NCBI GenBank assembly: GCA_031732875.1
Contig: JAVMKL010000086.1
Location: forward strand, 1 to 6,141
DNA length: 6,141 bases
DNA from: JAVMKJ01 sp031732875
GTDB lineage: Bacteria; Pseudomonadota; Gammaproteobacteria; Competibacterales; Competibacteraceae
Direction of reading: 5' to 3'
Both the position numbers and the translations under genes were made by a program. The notes under the pieces were generated by a model. That model was given only the letters and a program-made list of their open reading frames with translations, was not told the origin of the DNA and did not search any database. Below are positions 1 to 5,251 of the stretch, in pieces (position 1 is the first letter of the stretch; the number at the start of each line of letters is the position of its first letter).

Positions 1-1494
1 ACCCTGAACGCCCGCTATTTCCATTCTTCCCTGGGATTGCGCTACCTGTACGCCAACCTGGGCGAGTTACAAGCTGACGCCGTTATCCGCGAATTTATCA
101 TCACCCAGCGCCCGCTGGACATCGCCGAAACCGTGCTGGCCGAACAGCCGCGCATCGTCGGCTTTGGCGTTTATATCTGGAACGTCGCGGAAACCACCCA
201 GGTCGTCGCCCTGCTCAAGCGGGTGCGGCCGGACCTCATCATCGTGCTGGGCGGCCCGGAGGTAAGCCACGAGTGGGAGGAACAGCCGATCATCGAATTG
301 GCGGACCATGTCATCGCCGGTTCGGCCGATCTGGTCTTCGCGCAATTGTGCCGGCGGATACTCGCCGGCGACCCGCCAGCGGAGAAAATCATCGCCGCCG
401 ACCCGCCGCCGCTGGATCGATTGACCCTGCCGTATCGGTTCTATACCGACGAGGATATCGCTCGCAGACTGATCTATGTCGAGGCTTCGCGCGGTTGTCC
501 GTTCCACTGCGAATTCTGCCTGTCGGCGCTGGATAAAACCGCCTGGCCGTTTCCGCTGGAACCGTTTCTCGTCGAGATGCAACAACTCCACGACCGGGGC
601 GCGCGCCATTTCAAATTCGTCGACCGTACCTTCAATCTCAACGCCAGGGTCGGCTCGCGGATTCTGGATTTCTTTCTGGAGCGGCTGGACGAACGGCTGT
701 TCCTCCACTTCGAACTGATTCCCGACCGCCTGCCGGAGGCGCTCGAGGATCGGATCGTTCGCTTTCCGCCCGGCGCGCTGCAATTCGAGATCGGGGTGCA
801 GACCTTCAATCCCGCCGTGCAGGCACGGATCAGCCGGAAGCAGGACAATCGCAAAACTGAGGAAACCCTCCAGTGGCTGCGCCGGCATACCCACGTCCAC
901 CTGCACGCCGACCTGATCGCCGGCCTGCCGGGCGAGGATTTGGCCAGCTTCGCCGCCGGCTTCGACCGGCTGGTGGCGCTCGACCCGCACGAAATCCAGG
1001 TCGGCATTCTCAAGCGGCTGCGCGGCGCCCCCATCGACCGCCACACCCTCGATTTCGACTGCCGCTACAACCCGCAACCCCCTTACAACCTGTTGTGTTC
1101 GACGCTGCTGGATTTTGCGACGATGCGGCGGCTGGAGCGCTTCGCCCGCTACTGGGACCTGATCGGCAATTCCGGACGGTTCCGCCACAGCCGCCCGCTG
1201 CTGCTGGGCGACGACCCCTTCGGCCGGTTCATGGCCTTGAGCGACTGGCTGTTCGCCACCAGCGGACAGACTCACCAGTTTGCCGTGGAACGGCTGTTCG
1301 ATCTGGTGTACCGGGGACTGACCGAAGTGCTGGGCATCGCCGAAATCACCGCGCGCGCGGCATTGGCCGAGGATTACCGGAACGGCGGCATCAAAGGCTG
1401 CCCGGCCTTTTTACAGCCGAATCAGCCAGTCGAAAATCGCGGTAAATCGTCCAAAACCGCCGCCGTCCCAATCCGGCAGGCGCGGCATCGCTGA
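1..1494 (+). CDS. B12-binding-type radical SAM protein (DUF4080-like), 5'-partial
   Basis: The reading frame is open from base 1 and starts TLNARYFHSSLGLRYLYANL, which looks like the usual N-terminus of this family, so the true start lies just left of the window and the TTG at 37 is not the start. In window residue numbers, a Rossmann-like cobalamin-binding fold is suggested by VGFGVYIWN (about 53-61) and LGGPEVS (about 83-89). The canonical DxHxxG cobalamin motif is not seen. The radical SAM core carries ASRGCPFHCEFC, with Cys 166, 170 and 173 in the CxxxCxxC spacing that binds the 4Fe-4S cluster, and FEIGVQTFNP near 262-271 fits the core barrel. The C-terminal third resembles DUF4080. Family members are cytosolic SAM enzymes whose substrates are mostly unknown, so no reaction is assigned. 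The family-like part ends near GCPAFLQP; the last ~24 residues (KSSKTAAVPIRQARHR end) come from repeat copy A and are probably not a conserved part of the enzyme. Confidence 0.88.
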   Translation, partial: TLNARYFHSSLGLRYLYANLGELQADAVIREFIITQRPLDIAETVLAEQPRIVGFGVYIWNVAETTQVVALLKRVRPDLIIVLGGPEVSHEWEEQPIIELADHVIAGSADLVFAQLCRRILAGDPPAEKIIAADPPPLDRLTLPYRFYTDEDIARRLIYVEASRGCPFHCEFCLSALDKTAWPFPLEPFLVEMQQLHDRGARHFKFVDRTFNLNARVGSRILDFFLERLDERLFLHFELIPDRLPEALEDRIVRFPPGALQFEIGVQTFNPAVQARISRKQDNRKTEETLQWLRRHTHVHLHADLIAGLPGEDLASFAAGFDRLVALDPHEIQVGILKRLRGAPIDRHTLDFDCRYNPQPPYNLLCSTLLDFATMRRLERFARYWDLIGNSGRFRHSRPLLLGDDPFGRFMALSDWLFATSGQTHQFAVERLFDLVYRGLTEVLGIAEITARAALAEDYRNGGIKGCPAFLQPNQPVENRGKSSKTAAVPIRQARHR

Positions 1495-1500
1495 AATCAT
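1411..1500 (+). repeat. Diverged direct repeat, copy A (overlaps 3' end of radical SAM gene)
   Basis: Bases 1421-1500 align without gaps to 3641-3720 at an offset of exactly 2220. By hand count 53 of 80 positions match, and 33 of 44 in the core 1447-1490. Of the 27 mismatches 19 are transitions, which supports common descent over chance. The best block is TCGTCCAAAA followed by CGCCG. The left limit is fuzzy and may begin near TTACAGCCGA at 1411. This copy supplies the last codons and the TGA stop of the radical SAM gene. The minus strand of this copy has a 29-codon open frame (1500 to 1411) that is too short to call. Confidence 0.6.
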
Positions 1501-1540
1501 CAGGTAGCCTAAAGCATGAAGCGGGCATAAATATCAAATT

Positions 1541-1612
1541 TGTAGCATTTTTTTGTTTTTATGTGTACTTAACTACACCGAAATTCCTTATGATTAAATG
1601 AAAAATCCTACA
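1541..1612. repeat. Interrupted inverted repeat enclosing a second palindrome
   Basis: TGTAGCATTTTT at 1541-1552 pairs with AAAAATCCTACA at 1601-1612 in 11 of 12 positions. Nearly centred inside it is a perfect 5-bp inverted repeat, GTGTA at 1563-1567 and TACAC at 1574-1578, separated by 6 nt. The repeated TGTA/TACA half-sites could be an operator for a dimeric regulator, or the region could form a weak cruciform. Being AT-rich, part of this may be chance. Confidence 0.4.
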
Positions 1613-1625
1613 TTTTGAGTCTTAT

Positions 1626-1638
1626 GTTACATCGTAAC
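1626..1638. promoter_or_regulatory. Short palindrome upstream of candidate promoter
   Basis: GTTAC-ATC-GTAAC is a perfect 5-bp inverted repeat with a 3-nt centre, ending 8 nt before the proposed -35 hexamer. The position and symmetry are those of an operator or activator site, but no regulator is identified and a 5-bp palindrome can arise by chance. Confidence 0.3.
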
Positions 1639-1646
1639 TAATTAGG

Positions 1647-1676
1647 TTGCCAAACACCCCTATAGTCGATAACAAT
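1647..1676 (+). promoter_or_regulatory. Candidate sigma-70 promoter for the DUF4388-sensor unit
   Basis: TTGCCA at 1647-1652 matches the -35 consensus at 5 of 6 positions. A 17-nt spacer leads to TAACAA(T) at 1670-1676, a weak -10. It is the best-spaced pair seen before the 1776 gene and would give a 5' leader of roughly 90 nt that contains the foldable element at 1686-1747. Confidence 0.4.
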
Positions 1677-1685
1677 GCCCTAATC

Positions 1686-1747
1686 AAGCGTTTGCCGGGA
1701 GGAGGTTGGCAGCTAAGGGGAAGGGAGCGAACGCTTACGAATAGCGT
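1686..1747 (+). promoter_or_regulatory. Foldable 5' leader with an orphan Shine-Dalgarno sequence
   Basis: AAGCGTTTGC at 1686-1695 pairs with GCGAACGCTT at 1727-1736 in ten consecutive positions, one of them a G-U pair. The enclosed loop holds GGGAGGAGGT at 1697-1706, an excellent anti-16S match with no usable start codon behind it. Two alternative helices compete: TGCC at 1693-1696 with GGCA at 1708-1711, and ACGCT at 1731-1735 with AGCGT at 1743-1747. This suggests a switching leader, but it matches no riboswitch class I recognise. Confidence 0.35.
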
Positions 1748-1775
1748 CAATAAATAAAGGTGATGGGTATAACTT

Positions 1776-2303
1776 ATGGGTAATCGGCAACATGCATCTT
1801 TTAGCGACTTGATCAATGAGATCCGCCGCCTCTATCAAGAAAAAGCGACCGGCACGCTGTTTATCACGGGCGATAATAACAGTCTTGCTCAGGTCAGCTT
1901 GCAAGAAGGCGAAGTCGTATTGCTATCCTGCCAGAACAAGCGTGGAATGGAAGCTGTACCGCTGATTCGGCAGATTTCCAATGGTTGGTTTCAATTTGTC
2001 AATGCTAAAGTTTCCGGCGATTTTTCATTGCCGGCGACGTCCGAAATCCTGGCAGCGCTCGGGAGAGGAGTTCTTCCATCGACTAACATCGCCGCCGTGC
2101 CGGCCATGCTCTCCCAACAAACGGTGGCAATCCTCCAGGATACTCTCGCTGAGTATGTCGGTCCGGTTGCGCTACTGCTATGCAATGATCGGTTACGAGA
2201 TGTATCGAATTTGGAGTCGGCTTTGGATATTCTGGCAAAGGAAATCGCCAACCCTCAAAGCGCCCTGCAATTCAAGGAAAAAGCAAAAAAGACATTGCGG
2301 TAA
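1776..2303 (+). CDS. DUF4388/PATAN-like cytosolic signalling protein, 175 aa
   Basis: No signal peptide or membrane segment is present, so the protein is predicted cytosolic. Residues 1-80 resemble a DUF4388 (PATAN-type) domain: an N-terminal helix (SFSDLINEIRRLYQEKATGT), a strand with GTLFI, then LAQVSLQEGEVVLLSC and the closing GWFQFV at 70-75. Residues about 115-172 form a second helical part with EYVGPVALLL (126-135) and ESALDILAKEIANP, resembling the small C-terminal domain found in other bacterial signalling proteins. In known systems PATAN domains are protein-interaction modules tied to two-component or chemotaxis-like signalling; no enzyme motif is visible here. An in-frame TGA at 1761 limits the start, making ATG 1776 the first possible; its Shine-Dalgarno is weak (GGG at 1765-1767, or AAGG 15 nt away). 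The gene is 104 nt upstream of a membrane sensor on the same strand, suggesting a functional pair. Confidence 0.8.
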   Translation: MGNRQHASFSDLINEIRRLYQEKATGTLFITGDNNSLAQVSLQEGEVVLLSCQNKRGMEAVPLIRQISNGWFQFVNAKVSGDFSLPATSEILAALGRGVLPSTNIAAVPAMLSQQTVAILQDTLAEYVGPVALLLCNDRLRDVSNLESALDILAKEIANPQSALQFKEKAKKTLR

Positions 2304-2334
2304 GCTACTCCTGATTTTCGCCGCCAACCCGTTA

Positions 2335-2351
2335 GGCTGTAAAATACAGCC
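2335..2351 (+). terminator. Perfect short hairpin between the two sensory genes
   Basis: GGCTGTA and TACAGCC form a 7-bp perfect stem with a 3-nt AAA loop. The following GTGCGTTTT has only a short T run, so it is at most a weak or partial terminator that could lower expression of the sensor relative to the first gene, or it may protect an mRNA end. Confidence 0.4.
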
Positions 2352-2392
2352 GTGCGTTTTCAACAAAATGTTCGATGTTTCATTCCAGATCG

Positions 2393-2399
2393 TAAGGAG
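2393..2399 (+). promoter_or_regulatory. Strong ribosome binding site of the Cache-HAMP gene
   Basis: TAAGGAG lies 8 nt before ATG 2408. This decides the start at 2408 over the in-frame ATG at 2414, which would be spaced too far. It is much stronger than the site of the preceding gene. Confidence 0.75.
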
Positions 2400-2407
2400 T
2401 CCATAGC

Positions 2408-3583
2408 ATGTCCATGCAAAAAAGCATCAAAACCCGATTTGTGACTATTCTGCTGCTTACTGAAATCTTGGTAGTCGCCGCGTTTGTAGGTACCATCTTT
2501 TTTATCTTCCAGAACAATGTTCGTGAAAGCTCGCTTCAGGTCGTAAAAAACACTCAGGGCTTCTACACCGGCCTGGTTGAAAACGACATCAAGATGCTAT
2601 CGGCCACGCTGGATACCTTCACCGCAAACCAAGCGTTCAAGCAGCTTTTTACCAAAGGTGATATCTCTGCCTTGCAGAAAGCTGGCGAAGAGTTGTTTTT
2701 CCACAACCGCAGCCGCTATGGCATTACCCATTTCTACTATATGGACAATGACGGCATTTGCCGGTTGCGGATGCATCAGCCCACCTTGAGTGGCGATAAG
2801 ATCACTCGCGCGACGTTTGAGGCGGCCAAAAAAAACCGCCGACTTGCTTCTGGAATAGAGCTTGGCAAAACAGCTTATGCACTTAGAGTCATCGTGCCTT
2901 ACCTCGATAACGGATCCCAAATCGGCTTCATCGAATTTGGTGAGGAAATCGATCACTTCAACAGCATCGTCAAGAAAGAAACAGGCATCGACATAGTGCT
3001 GCTCGGAGATAAGAAATTTCTCAAGCAGGAAGCATATAAAGCGGCTCGCAATGAAGCTGGCAAGCCCGATGATTGGGATGAATTAAAGAATTACGTTATT
3101 CTTGGTAGCACTTTCAATCAGCAAAATTATTTCACTAACACCATCTTTAAAGATGAAGAAGTGCAGGAGGTTACTGAACCGGTCTATCTCGGTACCGTCA
3201 ATTTTAATGACCGCACTTTTATGAAGGGTGCTTTTCCTTTCTACTCGTTCGGCGATCAACGCACCGGCTTGGTCTACGTCATGAGCGATGTAACCAATCA
3301 GGTCAGCGATTTCCGCTGGTTAGTGATCTACGTGCTGGTGGGCGGTATCCTGGTTATCCTGGTCTCGTTCTGGATTTCCTTGCACTACATGCAGGCTGAG
3401 ATTATCAATCCCATCGTCACCCTCACGCAGCGAGCCGAGAGAATCAGTTTAGGCAAGGGGTTGGACGAGGAAATCACCACCGACCGGGTGGACGAAATCG
3501 GGTTGCTAACCAATGCTTTCGAACGCATGCGCGTCAGCTTGAGCAAAATCATGCAGATGGTTGCCGGTGCCGGCAAGAGCTAA
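2408..3583 (+). CDS. Double-Cache/HAMP membrane sensor lacking an output domain, 391 aa
   Basis: The protein has the layout of a chemoreceptor or histidine-kinase sensor module. TM1 is about residues 11-34 (FVTILLLTEILVVAAFVGTI). A periplasmic region of about 270 residues follows, with features of a double-Cache domain: THFYYMDNDGICRLRMHQP (107-125), then LRVIVPYL and GFIEFGEEIDHF (159-184), as in the dCache_3 type. TM2 is about 304-327, starting WLVIYVLVGGILVILVSF. A HAMP domain spans roughly 328-383, with INPI (333-336) and VDEIGLLTNAFERM (361-374). The protein stops eight residues later, with no methyl-accepting, kinase, GGDEF or EAL region. No such sequence is seen in any frame of the following 285 bp, so this is not an obvious frameshift. 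A small ligand is presumably bound in the periplasm, but its identity is unknown. The signal must pass to another protein; the upstream DUF4388-like protein is the natural candidate by position. Confidence 0.87.
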   Translation: MSMQKSIKTRFVTILLLTEILVVAAFVGTIFFIFQNNVRESSLQVVKNTQGFYTGLVENDIKMLSATLDTFTANQAFKQLFTKGDISALQKAGEELFFHNRSRYGITHFYYMDNDGICRLRMHQPTLSGDKITRATFEAAKKNRRLASGIELGKTAYALRVIVPYLDNGSQIGFIEFGEEIDHFNSIVKKETGIDIVLLGDKKFLKQEAYKAARNEAGKPDDWDELKNYVILGSTFNQQNYFTNTIFKDEEVQEVTEPVYLGTVNFNDRTFMKGAFPFYSFGDQRTGLVYVMSDVTNQVSDFRWLVIYVLVGGILVILVSFWISLHYMQAEIINPIVTLTQRAERISLGKGLDEEITTDRVDEIGLLTNAFERMRVSLSKIMQMVAGAGKS

Positions 3584-3595
3584 CGCCGTCCACTC

Positions 3596-3624
3596 ATACA
3601 GCCCGGTTGATGGCCGGGCTGTAT
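3596..3624 (+). terminator. Perfect 11-bp hairpin after the sensor gene
   Basis: ATACAGCCCGG and CCGGGCTGTAT form an 11-bp perfect stem with a 7-nt loop, 12 nt after the stop codon of the sensor. No T run follows (CGTCTGG), so it is not a textbook intrinsic terminator, but its place and strength suggest transcript-end formation or stabilisation. Confidence 0.6.
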
Positions 3625-3640
3625 CGTCTGGCTGGCCGCG

Positions 3641-3720
3641 ATCTACCGGCCGATCCTCGCGACACGTCGTCCAAAATCGCCGCTACCCCAGCTTGCCAGG
3701 CACGACATCGATAAAATTTC
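3641..3720 (+). repeat. Diverged direct repeat, copy B
   Basis: This non-coding copy matches 1421-1500 without gaps at 53 of 80 positions by hand count. TCGTCCAAAA at 3667-3676 lies in the best-conserved stretch. Similarity may reach left to about 3629 with one small gap. It has the same orientation as copy A, so the two enclose the sensory module. Identity of the element is unknown; a non-autonomous dispersed intergenic repeat is the simplest idea. Confidence 0.55.
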
Positions 3721-3724
3721 CCCA

Positions 3725-3766
3725 TCCAAACCGGGTATCGCGGCTTGGACCCGTATCCTCGATACC
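3725..3766. repeat. Overlapping inverted repeats
   Basis: Three mutually exclusive pairings are visible. TCCAA (3725-3729) pairs with TTGGA (3745-3749), extended after a mismatch by CCG (3731-3733) with CGG (3741-3743). CGGGT (3732-3736) pairs with ACCCG (3749-3753). GGTATCG (3734-3740) pairs with CGATACC (3760-3766). The element may be the structured tail of repeat copy B or a separate REP-like sequence. Confidence 0.45.
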
Positions 3767-3794
3767 ACCGATGTTGCTCTGCAGCATTATTTTG

Positions 3795-3823
3795 TTGCAC
3801 TGCGGGAACAATGACGGTATAAA
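3795..3823 (+). promoter_or_regulatory. Candidate sigma-70 promoter of the zinc-ribbon gene
   Basis: TTGCAC at 3795-3800 (3 of 6, including the key TTG) and TATAAA at 3818-3823 (5 of 6) are separated by the optimal 17 nt. Transcription would start near 3830, about 40 nt before ATG 3869, giving the small gene its own promoter independent of the sensory unit. Confidence 0.55.
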
Positions 3824-3854
3824 CAAAACTAACTAGGGAGTAGAGCCCACTCAC

Positions 3855-3860
3855 AGAGGA
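3855..3860 (+). promoter_or_regulatory. Ribosome binding site of the 58-aa gene
   Basis: AGAGGA lies 8 nt before ATG 3869. This well-placed site is one of the main arguments that the short frame is translated. Confidence 0.65.
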
Positions 3861-3868
3861 ACCGAGTC

Positions 3869-4045
3869 ATGACGAATTCACATCCAGTCCATACCGTCTG
3901 CCCGCACTGCAAGCGGCCGGTAGCGGTGCTGCCCGGGCAGCGTAACGCCCTTTGCGCGGAGCACGGCAGCGTCGTGCCGATGCGCAGCGCCATCGTCAAC
4001 GCGCCGGCGGCGCCTCAACCGCTGAGGCTCGCGCCGGTAGTCTGA
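3869..4045 (+). CDS. Putative zinc-ribbon microprotein, 58 aa
   Basis: The frame reads ATG to TGA with 58 codons. Near the N-terminus it has CPHCKRPVAVLPGQ (Cys11, Cys14) and then LCAEHGSVVP (Cys29, His32). This gives a CxxC-x14-CxxH pattern, as expected for one structural zinc site in a small zinc ribbon. The C-terminal 20 residues are rich in Pro, Ala and Val and probably disordered. No signal peptide or membrane segment is seen. Support comes from AGAGGA 8 nt upstream, a well-spaced promoter candidate, and GC-rich third positions in most codons. The gene is convergent with selD: only 1 nt separates its TGA (4043-4045) from the selD stop (4047-4049, minus). I do not recognise the family; nucleic-acid or protein binding is typical of such folds but is only inference. 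Confidence 0.68.
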   Translation: MTNSHPVHTVCPHCKRPVAVLPGQRNALCAEHGSVVPMRSAIVNAPAAPQPLRLAPVV

Positions 4046-4046
4046 G

Positions 4047-5141
4047 TCAGTCACCCGCCGGAGCTGATCCCTCCACCACGACCTGGGGGTCTCCGGATTC
4101 CAGGGATCCCACGACTGTGGCTTCCGGGAAGCCGCCGACGTGGAAGCAATCCAGTACCGTCGCCACCCCCTCCGGCGCGCAGGCGACGAGCAGACCACCG
4201 CTGGTTTGGGGATCGCAGAGCAGGCGCTGCGCCCAGGCAGGCAATTCCGAACCCAGCCTGACTTCGTGCCCGTAGCTCGCCCAGTTGCGCTCGATGGCGC
4301 CGGGACCGATGCCCTGGGGCGTCAGGATCAGGGCGGTGGGCAAAACCGGCAGGCGGTTGAAGTGAATTCGCGCCACCAGTCCCGAGCCGCGACAGATTTC
4401 CAGCAGATGCCCCAGCAGGCCGAATCCGGTCACGTCGGTCATGGCGTGAACCGCATCGAACGTTCCCAAGCGCTGGCCGACGGTGTTGAGGCGGGTGGTC
4501 GCCGCCAACATCTCCGCATAGCCTTCCGCGCTCAACAAACCCTTCTTAAGCGCCGCGCCGAGCACGCCGACACCGAGCGGCTTGCCGAGCACCAGCAGAT
4601 CGCCGGCGCGGGCGGTATCGTTGCGCCTGATGTGGCCGGGCTCGGCCAGGCCGATCACCGCCAGACCGTAAATCGGCTCGGGCGAATCGATGGAGTGACC
4701 ACCGGCGAGCGCGACGCCGGCCTCGCGACAGACTTCGGCCCCGCCTTCCATGATCCGGCGAATCGCCTCCAGCGGCAGCGTGTTGACGGGCATCCCCAGG
4801 ATCGCCAGCGCCAGTACCGGTGTCGCGCCCATGGCGTACACATCCGAGATCGCGTTGGTGGCGGCGATGCGGCCGAAGTCGCGGGGATCGTCCACGATGG
4901 GCATGAAAAAGTCGGTGGTGGCCACCAGCGCCTGCCGGCCATTGAGACGGAACACGGCGGCGTCGTCGGCGGTGGCGCTGCCCACCAGCAGGTCGGGATG
5001 GGGGAAACCGCCCGAGACGCCGGCCAGCGCCTCGCGCAGCACCTTGGGGGCGATCTTGCAGCCGCAACCGCCGCCATGGGTCAGCGTGGTGAGGCGGATG
5101 GACGCGGGGTCGGTCGCGGCGAGTGGTTCCGGGGCAGTCAT
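4047..5141 (-). CDS. selD: Selenide, water dikinase (selenophosphate synthetase), 364 aa
   Basis: SelD uses ATP and selenide to make selenophosphate, the selenium donor for selenocysteyl-tRNA and 2-selenouridine, in the cytosol. The glycine-rich N-terminal loop THGGGCGCKIAP carries the catalytic pair Cys26 and Lys29, corresponding to Cys17 and Lys20 of E. coli SelD. The active site is therefore Cys, not Sec. Further AIR-synthase/PurM-type landmarks are TTDFFMPIVDDPRDFGRIAA with NAISDVYAMG (metal and ATP site), LAGGHSID, and TDVTGFGLLGHLLE in the C-terminal half. Near the end, CDPQTSGGLLVA is the family signature. The length is normal (E. coli 347 aa). ATG 5141 is chosen because AGGAG lies 7 nt upstream; the longer frame from 5178-5180 has no such site. 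The gene lies downstream of selB and selC on the same strand, with no good promoter seen in the spacer, so cotranscription is likely. Confidence 0.96.
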   Translation of the reverse strand: MTAPEPLAATDPASIRLTTLTHGGGCGCKIAPKVLREALAGVSGGFPHPDLLVGSATADDAAVFRLNGRQALVATTDFFMPIVDDPRDFGRIAATNAISDVYAMGATPVLALAILGMPVNTLPLEAIRRIMEGGAEVCREAGVALAGGHSIDSPEPIYGLAVIGLAEPGHIRRNDTARAGDLLVLGKPLGVGVLGAALKKGLLSAEGYAEMLAATTRLNTVGQRLGTFDAVHAMTDVTGFGLLGHLLEICRGSGLVARIHFNRLPVLPTALILTPQGIGPGAIERNWASYGHEVRLGSELPAWAQRLLCDPQTSGGLLVACAPEGVATVLDCFHVGGFPEATVVGSLESGDPQVVVEGSAPAGD

Positions 5142-5148
5142 GCCTGTG

Positions 5149-5155
5149 CTCCTGG
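5149..5155 (-). promoter_or_regulatory. Ribosome binding site deciding the selD start
   Basis: On the minus strand CCAGGAG precedes ATG 5141 by 7 nt. It favours this start over the ATG at 5180. Confidence 0.7.
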
Positions 5156-5181
5156 TTGAGGTCGATTCGATCGAAACCATG

Positions 5182-5235
5182 CGCCAGACTGGCGACTAAC
5201 TTGACCGCTCGCCTCCCAAGGCGGGACCCGGTCAA
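5182..5235 (-). repeat. Hairpins in the selD leader
   Basis: CGCCAG-A-CTGGCG at 5182-5194 is a near-perfect palindrome. Next to it, TTGACCG (5201-5207) pairs with CGGTCAA (5229-5235), enclosing CGCCT (5210-5214) paired with AGGCG (5219-5223) across a 4-nt loop. In the RNA of the minus strand these lie between tRNA-Sec and the selD start. They could be processing, attenuation or stability structures. No T run follows in either direction. Confidence 0.5.
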
Positions 5236-5251
5236 TAACAGCTTGCAAACC

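Larger units (their letters stand above)
1495..1775. other. AT-rich intergenic region upstream of the sensory module
   Basis: This 281-bp gap has no convincing gene. Composition falls sharply: 1561-1620 has 17 G+C of 60 by hand count, against 45 of 60 at 901-960. It holds a long interrupted inverted repeat, two short palindromes, a promoter candidate and a foldable leader, each listed separately. No clear intrinsic terminator for the upstream gene was found; the T-rich run at 1548-1560 is not preceded by a strong GC stem. Confidence 0.75.
3584..3868. other. Intergenic region between sensor and zinc-ribbon genes
   Basis: This 285-bp gap has no convincing gene on either strand. It contains the 11-bp hairpin, repeat copy B, a mosaic of overlapping inverted repeats, a promoter candidate and the ribosome binding site of the next gene, all listed separately. 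Confidence 0.7.

Noticed and set aside
67..1275. Long minus-strand open frame of 402 codons opposite the radical SAM gene
   Set aside because: It lies wholly opposite a gene with clear motifs, has no recognisable domain, and is expected in GC-rich DNA.
37..1494. TTG at 37 as the start of the radical SAM gene
   Set aside because: The frame is open to base 1 and the residues before it look like the family's N-terminus, so the gene is cut by the window edge.
1411..1500. A 29-codon minus-strand frame inside repeat copy A
   Set aside because: The matching frame in copy B is interrupted earlier by TAG and no good ribosome binding site is seen.
1686..1736. Leader as a known riboswitch (c-di-GMP or guanidine class)
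   Set aside because: The conserved core sequences of those classes are absent; only generic helices are seen.
3584..3868. A frameshifted MCP or kinase domain after the HAMP domain
   Set aside because: No signalling-domain motif was found in any frame and the region is filled by hairpins and repeats.
5036..5090. Sec-containing active site in SelD
   Set aside because: The catalytic position is a TGC cysteine codon, not TGA.
4140..5159. Long plus-strand open frame of 339 codons opposite selD
   Set aside because: It is the complement of the well-supported selD and has no recognisable domain.
5139..5180. Longer selD starting at ATG 5180
   Set aside because: It lacks a ribosome binding site, and the added 13 residues show no family similarity; ATG 5141 has AGGAG 7 nt upstream.
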